The position numbers were made by a program, and so were the translations under genes. The notes beneath the pieces are model-generated. The model did not search any database and had not been told where the DNA came from. It saw only the letters and a program-made list of their open reading frames with translations. From the NCBI GenBank assembly GCA_029448655.1, contig JACCLO010000005.1, positions 1,984,001 through 2,048,000 of the forward strand: DNA of 64,000 bases, read 5' to 3'. Of this stretch, positions 59,267-64,000 are shown piece after piece; positions within the stretch are counted from its first letter, which is position 1; each line of letters begins with the position of its first letter. The stretch comes from Wolfiporia cocos. Taxonomy: Eukaryota > Basidiomycota > Agaricomycetes > Polyporales > Phaeolaceae.

Positions 59267-60741
59267 ATGGGAGCCGCAACATCCGTCAGCGTCCCGGCCA
59301 AATCGCTTGCAGCATGCGCCCTCCGCGGCCCGCTTGGGATAGCAGCTCCCGCGCCGCTAAAGCATTTTGACCCGCGCCGTGCGCTCGCAACTCTGGCAGA
59401 GGTGAGCAGCCAATGAAGAGGAGCGTGGATAGTATTGAAGAATGCTTCTCAGGACGTGAAGTCCGATTCTACATTCCGGATCCCTTTGATCGACTTCAGC
59501 AAGTTCAGCGGCGCAACCTCGCAATCCGAGAAGCGCCAGACAGCAGACGAGATCGTCAATGGATTCAAGGAAGTGGGCTTTATCTATCTGAAAAAGCATG
59601 GCATTCCCGATGGGACAGTACAGCATGCATTCCAGAAGGTTAACCATTTCACGATTGTGGGCTTTCTGACTCTATAGCTCAAACAGTCTACCTCTTCCAG
59701 AGCGCAGAGTTCTTTCGCTTGCCGATGGAGGAAAAGGTACGTGAGAGCGCTAATTTATCAGAGTTGAATCTTATGAACCTTTAGCAAAAGCTAGCATGGA
59801 AGGACCCCCGTGCCAACCGCGGATACGTGCAAATCGGCCGCGAGCGCGTTACCCAGTCCGCCGATGCGGAAGAGATCGCACAGTTACGTGCAAAAGCACC
59901 CGATTTCAAAGAGTCCATGGAGATTGGCCGCGACTGGGACAAGACATGGAAGAACTATTGGCCTCTGGAGAGCGCGGCCCCAGGTTTCCGCCACACAATG
60001 CTGGAGTTTTTCCAGACATGCCACGACCTCCACATACTCATCATGCGTGCAATCGCTATCGGCCTTGACCTTGACGAACTGTTCTTTGAGGACAAAGTCC
60101 ATGAACAATACCACAATCTTCGTCTGTTGAACTACCCACCAATTCGTAGACAGCTCCTCCAGCAGGAGGGTCAGGCTCGTGCTGGCGCGCACTCAGGTGA
60201 TATAGCTGTCGTCACTACCGCTGCTTGGAGCTGAAGGCGATGCGGTGCATTAGATTATGGCACCCTCACATTGCTGTTCCAAGACTCTGTACGTCTGCGA
60301 GACCTCGATCTGTGGTGTTTAATGCTCAAAACCCTTCTCCGATGTCAGGTTGGTGGCCTTGAGGTACAGAACCCTCACACGAAGCGGTTCCAACCCGCTA
60401 CTCCCATCGTACGCTTGCATGTCTTGATTGCTCGACATACATTTGACAATCGCACATAGCCTGGGACGATTGTGATCAATGCTGGCGACCTCCTTGCGCG
60501 CTGGAGCAATGACGTACTGCGGTCGACTCTCCACCGTGTCGTTGCACCACTCGCACAGAAAGTCAGCGAGACGGAGAGCATTACGCCTGCCAGACAATCG
60601 ATTGCATTCTTTTGCAATCCGAACCAGGGCGCAAGGATTTCGTGTTTACCGACTTGTATGGGTGCTGGGCGCGAAAGCAAGTACGCACCGGTTACGACGG
60701 AGGAATACATTGTTGGCAGGTTGTCGGCGACATACCACTGA
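59267..60741 (+). CDS. 2-oxoglutarate/Fe(II)-dependent dioxygenase, isopenicillin-N-synthase-like fold
   Basis: An oxygenase of the plant/fungal DIOX_N plus 2OG-FeII_Oxy type; the substrate is unknown. The ATG at 59267 (or 59222) gives an Ala/Ser-rich start. After an intron comes STFRIPLIDFSKFSG, then GFKEVGFIYLKKHGIPDG and EFFRLPMEEKQKLAW. The catalytic half has AHSDYGTLTLLFQD (His and Asp metal ligands, joined over an intron near 60196-60256), GGLEVQNPHTKRF, PGTIVINAGDLLARWSND, STLHRVV with the third ligand, and ARQSIAFFCNPN, where Arg binds 2-oxoglutarate. The frame ends at 60741. The early part could be a mitochondrial presequence, but this is weak. Confidence 0.85.
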
Positions 60742-61064
60742 TGGCGAGAGTCCAGTATCTAGTGCATCTGCCTTCTATCTAAAGAGCATATCGGAAGTTG
60801 TTTGGTTAGAGTACGATCGGATATTTCATTTGGGATGGATGGAGTGTTTCTCTACTAAAGCATTGGCTCCCTTGCACTGGCCAAGCCGCCGGGACACCAA
60901 AAGCCCGCAGATGATCACGAAAGGTATTTGTTATTTGACAGTCCAGGAATCAATTTACATTATAATACGAGATAAAGACAAGCACAGCACAGGGTGAGTA
61001 ACGTGAGCAATAGTGATACATTCACCATGTTCCATGAAGCCTGGACTCCATTACCAATGTACAT
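60742..61064. other. Intergenic, convergent ends
   Basis: Between the oxygenase (plus) and RCC1-like (minus) stops. Nothing recognised. Confidence 0.5.
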
Positions 61065-62920
61065 CTAGTTCTTCTTCCGTAGCAGCGCCAGTGTATGTTG
61101 ACCACCGCACGAAGCCGCGACAGCAGCCCATGATCCACCCTCCTTTCGGACAACCACCCGCGGCGTGCGAACCTCAGTTTCATCCTCCAAGCCAAGCTCC
61201 CCCTGCGGGCCTGTACCCCAAGAATACAGCGCGCCGCCGCGCGTCACGGCAGTGTTAGTGTGGATCCCCGCAGAGATATAGGTAACGGGATCGTCCGCGT
61301 CCGGGAAGGTGATGAGCGCCGGTTCGCTCAGCATGTCGGGGAACTCGCGGTCCTTGAAGGCCGCATCGTCGTCCGCAAGCCCGAGCTGCCCGCCCTCAGA
61401 CCGACCGACCGCGTACACCTTGCCGGTAGATGTAAGGAAGAGCGTGTGGTGCTCGCCTCCAGCAATCTGGACGACCGTTGCTCCGTCGCCAAGCTCGGCC
61501 TTGCTAAGGCCGCGCACCTTCTTGGGGAGACCGACCTCTCCGTCTGCTGCGGCGGCGGCGAACCCCGTGCCCAGCTGGCCCATGTTATTGAGGCCCCATG
61601 CCCAGACGTCCCCGTTCTCGTCGACTGCGAAGGAGGAATAATTTCCGGCGCCGACAACGACGGCCTTGTGTGATCGCGCACCCAGCACAATCTTCTCCGG
61701 GACTGTGCCGTTCAACTTGCGCCGCTCGAGCACTTTGCGGCCAAGCTGGCCTTGCTCGCCAGCGCCCCATGTGTACACATTGCCGTGCGTAGTGAGTACC
61801 AGCAGGTGGTTGTTGCCTGCTGCGACAGCGGTAAACTTCTCCGCATCGCCAGGCTTTGAGGGAAGGTCCAAGATAGATATCGGGAGGAATTGGTGTTTCT
61901 GTCCACTAGAGAAGCCCAAAACACCCTCAACGCCCTACGAAGCCCAAGTTAGCCATTATACGATTTAGAATAGATCGGAAACATACCCGGAACGAGCCCC
62001 AGACGCGGAGCTCACCTTCCGCACTGATGGCCGCCGATATGGTATCACCAGCGGCGACACGAACCGCGCGGAATTTCTCGTCGATGAGCGATTGTAACGG
62101 ATGCGGCTCGGCAGTAAGTTCGTCAACATCGAGGAACTCGCCCTCTTTCTCGGGGTTCGGCACATTCGCGGTGATACGACCAAGAGCCGCGTCGTCGTTG
62201 ACACCACAAGACCAGATCTACTGCGGATCAGCGAACGCGACATGCGATAAGAGCATGGCCACGTACCGCGCCCTTCTCATCAATGAAGAGTGAGTGGAGG
62301 CCACCAGCTGCGACAGCTTCAAGACCCGCGTTCTCTTCACCAAATACGCCCTCCTGGATCTTCTTCTCGATCCAGACATTCTTCTTCGGCTTGCCATACT
62401 CCCCCAAGAAGTCGGCACCCATGCCAAACTGACCGAAGTTGCCCGTGCCCCATACAAACATCTGTAGCGCAGGACGCGCATGCTCGGGGGGTGCTGGCAG
62501 AGGGTTGAAATATGGTTTGGTCTGCGCATGAGGTTTGCGCGGTGCAGGCGCCTTCTTCTCCTTCGGCTTGGGCTCCTTCGCAGGCTGCTCCTCAGTAGAC
62601 TTCTCTTCGGCGTTGTCGGCACCATTGACGATAACTTTCGGTGCAGCTTTGCTGCGTTTGGCCGGGGGCTCGGGCGAGTTATCGCGCGGCGCGGGCCGTT
62701 TCTTCGAGGCCCCTCTTCCGCGTGATGTGGCCTTGGGAGCAGCCTTGTCATCAGCCTTCGCCTTCGCCTTCGCCTTGGATGCTGCTTTTGCTACAGGCTT
62801 TGCTACAGGCTTCGGGGCAGATTTAGAGGCCTTCTTGGTGGAGGCTTTAGCAGCGACCTGGGAAGCGGCGACAGATGTCGATTTGGCGGCAGCAGTGCGA
62901 GACGACCTGCGAGGTTGCAT
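61065..62920 (-). CDS. SRM1: RCC1-family Ran guanine-nucleotide exchange factor (Pim1/Srm1 type)
   Basis: RCC1 loads GTP on Ran at chromatin and drives nuclear transport. The ATG at 62920 opens a long Lys/Ala/Pro-rich basic tail suited to chromatin binding, of about 140 residues. The seven-bladed beta-propeller then begins with QMFVWGTGNFGQFGMG and continues over two introns (near 62218-62264 and 61934-61985). Blades show LEAVAAGGLHSLFIDEKGA, VRVAAGDTISAAIS, FTAVAAGNNHLLVL, VYTWGAGEQGQLGRK, VWAWGLNNMGQLGTG, VVQIAGGEHHTLFL and ALYSWGTGPQGELGL, ending GGQHTLALLRKKN. The order of repeats and total length of about 590 residues are typical of fungal RCC1. Confidence 0.93.
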
Positions 62921-63236
62921 GATGGGAGATGATAATGATGGTAGAAAGGGTGGGCAGTGTGTATCAGTTTATGAAGATAGAGTTATGGGTCCGAAGGCCC
63001 GCTCGTCTCGTCGTCGGCTAGGATAAGACCAACGCGGAGAAGAACAACGCAGGGCAGTGCGCGGGGGCCAACGGTGTGGCTTCACAGACGCTGAATTTAA
63101 GTTCGAACAACGCTCGGGTAACGGCGTCAGATGATTGTGACCGACGCGTCTTTTCGGGTCGCGTGACCGTCGTGTCGTGTCGTACTCTGGCAGGCTGTAA
63201 TAGTAGTTATACACTACAATACATTAAAAGGTACAA
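62921..63236. other. Intergenic
   Basis: Promoter of the RCC1-like gene and 3' flank of the last gene. Nothing recognised. Confidence 0.5.
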
Positions 63237-64000
63237 CTAATAGGTCTCCCAAAACACATCGGGCAAAACCTGCCGCATAATGCCCCAATGGTCTAGCGCC
63301 TCTTTCTGTTGCCACTTATCAAGCGGATTCTTCGCGTCCATCAGAATGTACTGTTCTTTCCGTGCATCCGTGATACTGTTCCTTACGTAGTCTACGTCGA
63401 ATTCGCGCTCGGATAGATGGGCTAGAACACGGCGTCGCTGTGTAGAGCCCAGGTAATCAGCATCGACCGAGTCTCGGAACTTGAGCGGCTCTGTCGATGG
63501 GGTGCAGAAGAGTACCTGGAGCACATGTGCGAATGTGAGAATAGACAGATCGACATCGGATGACCCCGCGTACCCAGTTGTGATACACGTCCTGTACGTT
63601 GCCTCCTGGGTCCGCCACATCGCAGAACGCACGACAACTCTTGAAGACAGATTCAAGAGTCAGGATGATCGCGCGCGATGAGTCGGAGTTGAGGCGCCCG
63701 GCGAAATTCTTAGGGGTAGAGGTTAGGATGGGCACTAACTATGAGAAGCGTGGCGCGATATACTCACAACAGCGAGCACACCATCAGACTGCATGAGTGC
63801 TTTGGTGTCGTTCCAGAACTGCTGGGTGAAAAGGTGCGGGGGTAGACCACCGCCCGAGAAAACGTCGTGCACAACAATGTCGAACGGCTCATGTGTATCC
63901 TCTGTCGTGGACCCTGGCTCGCCCACACCTGCCTCGGCTGTTTGCTCCAATGCACGCCGTCGCTCGCGTGTCCAGGCCCGAGCGTCCCGAATAACCACCT
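63237..64000 (-). CDS. Spermidine-synthase-fold protein, C-terminal part (runs off window)
   Basis: Only the 3' portion is present; the gene continues beyond 64000. The visible frame has ARAWTRERRRALEQTAE, then FDIVVHDVFSGGGLPPHLF, which resembles the acidic SAM-binding strand of spermidine synthase/SpeE-type methyltransferases, followed by LFTQQFWNDTKALMQSDG. Later exons give FAGRLNSDSSRAIILTLE, VFKSCRAFCD and a C-terminus ending QVLPDVFWETY. Introns lie near 63695-63770 and 63520-63600. The family name is moderate in confidence. It could be a polyamine synthase relative rather than a true spermidine synthase. Confidence 0.6.

Overview
The window is nuclear DNA of a filamentous basidiomycete, most likely a wood-decay agaricomycete (a polypore relative is plausible, but the species is not proven). 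The evidence is the gene structure: dense genes broken by many 45-70 nt GT-AG introns, GC-rich coding sequence, and intergenic gaps of about 300-700 bp. Protein families typical of this group include an EAF-type elongation factor, an APSES factor, a Dicer, membrane coiled-coil paralogues with YGTREY motifs, and a MATH/BTB-like protein. No tRNA, rRNA or CRISPR was recognised.

Positions 1-16400 hold housekeeping and regulatory genes: EAF, an unknown protein, a Dal5-type MFS permease, uroporphyrinogen decarboxylase, a Shg1/BOD1 COMPASS subunit, Cdc14 phosphatase, an Mbp1/Res-type APSES factor and mitochondrial ribosomal protein uL24m. Cdc14 and the APSES factor are divergent and share a promoter that carries several ACGCGT (MCB) boxes.

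Positions 16800-30500 hold a DHA1-type MFS exporter, cytochrome c oxidase subunit VIIc, a large Dicer with two intact RNase III domains but an apparently dead helicase, a conserved unknown protein, a DUF7719-like membrane protein and a FAF1-type 40S processing factor. Positions 30600-43700 hold a disordered repeat protein, a double ZNRD2-type zinc-ribbon protein, an EDEM/Htm1 mannosidase with a PA domain, adenine phosphoribosyltransferase, ribosomal protein eS1, Atg10 and an acetyl-CoA acetyltransferase with a mitochondrial presequence.

Positions 43848-52260 have no believable gene. They are a head-to-tail array of about eleven repeat units. Each unit starts near TC...GGGAGCTCGCG and ends with a short GC hairpin followed by GGTAATTAA and usually CTAG. 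This is the architecture expected of Helitron-like rolling-circle elements, here non-autonomous and concatenated. The units carry a 22-bp palindromic minisatellite, and one pair of units has been duplicated as an apparently identical 1,817-bp block. This is the most unusual part of the window.

Positions 52500-64000 return to genes: a MATH/BTB-like protein, two paralogous single-pass membrane coiled-coil proteins, a 2-oxoglutarate/Fe(II) oxygenase, an RCC1-type Ran exchange factor, and the C-terminal part of a spermidine-synthase-fold protein that runs off the end. The genes are ordinary monocistronic eukaryotic units. Apart from the shared divergent promoters, I see no evidence that neighbours form a pathway.
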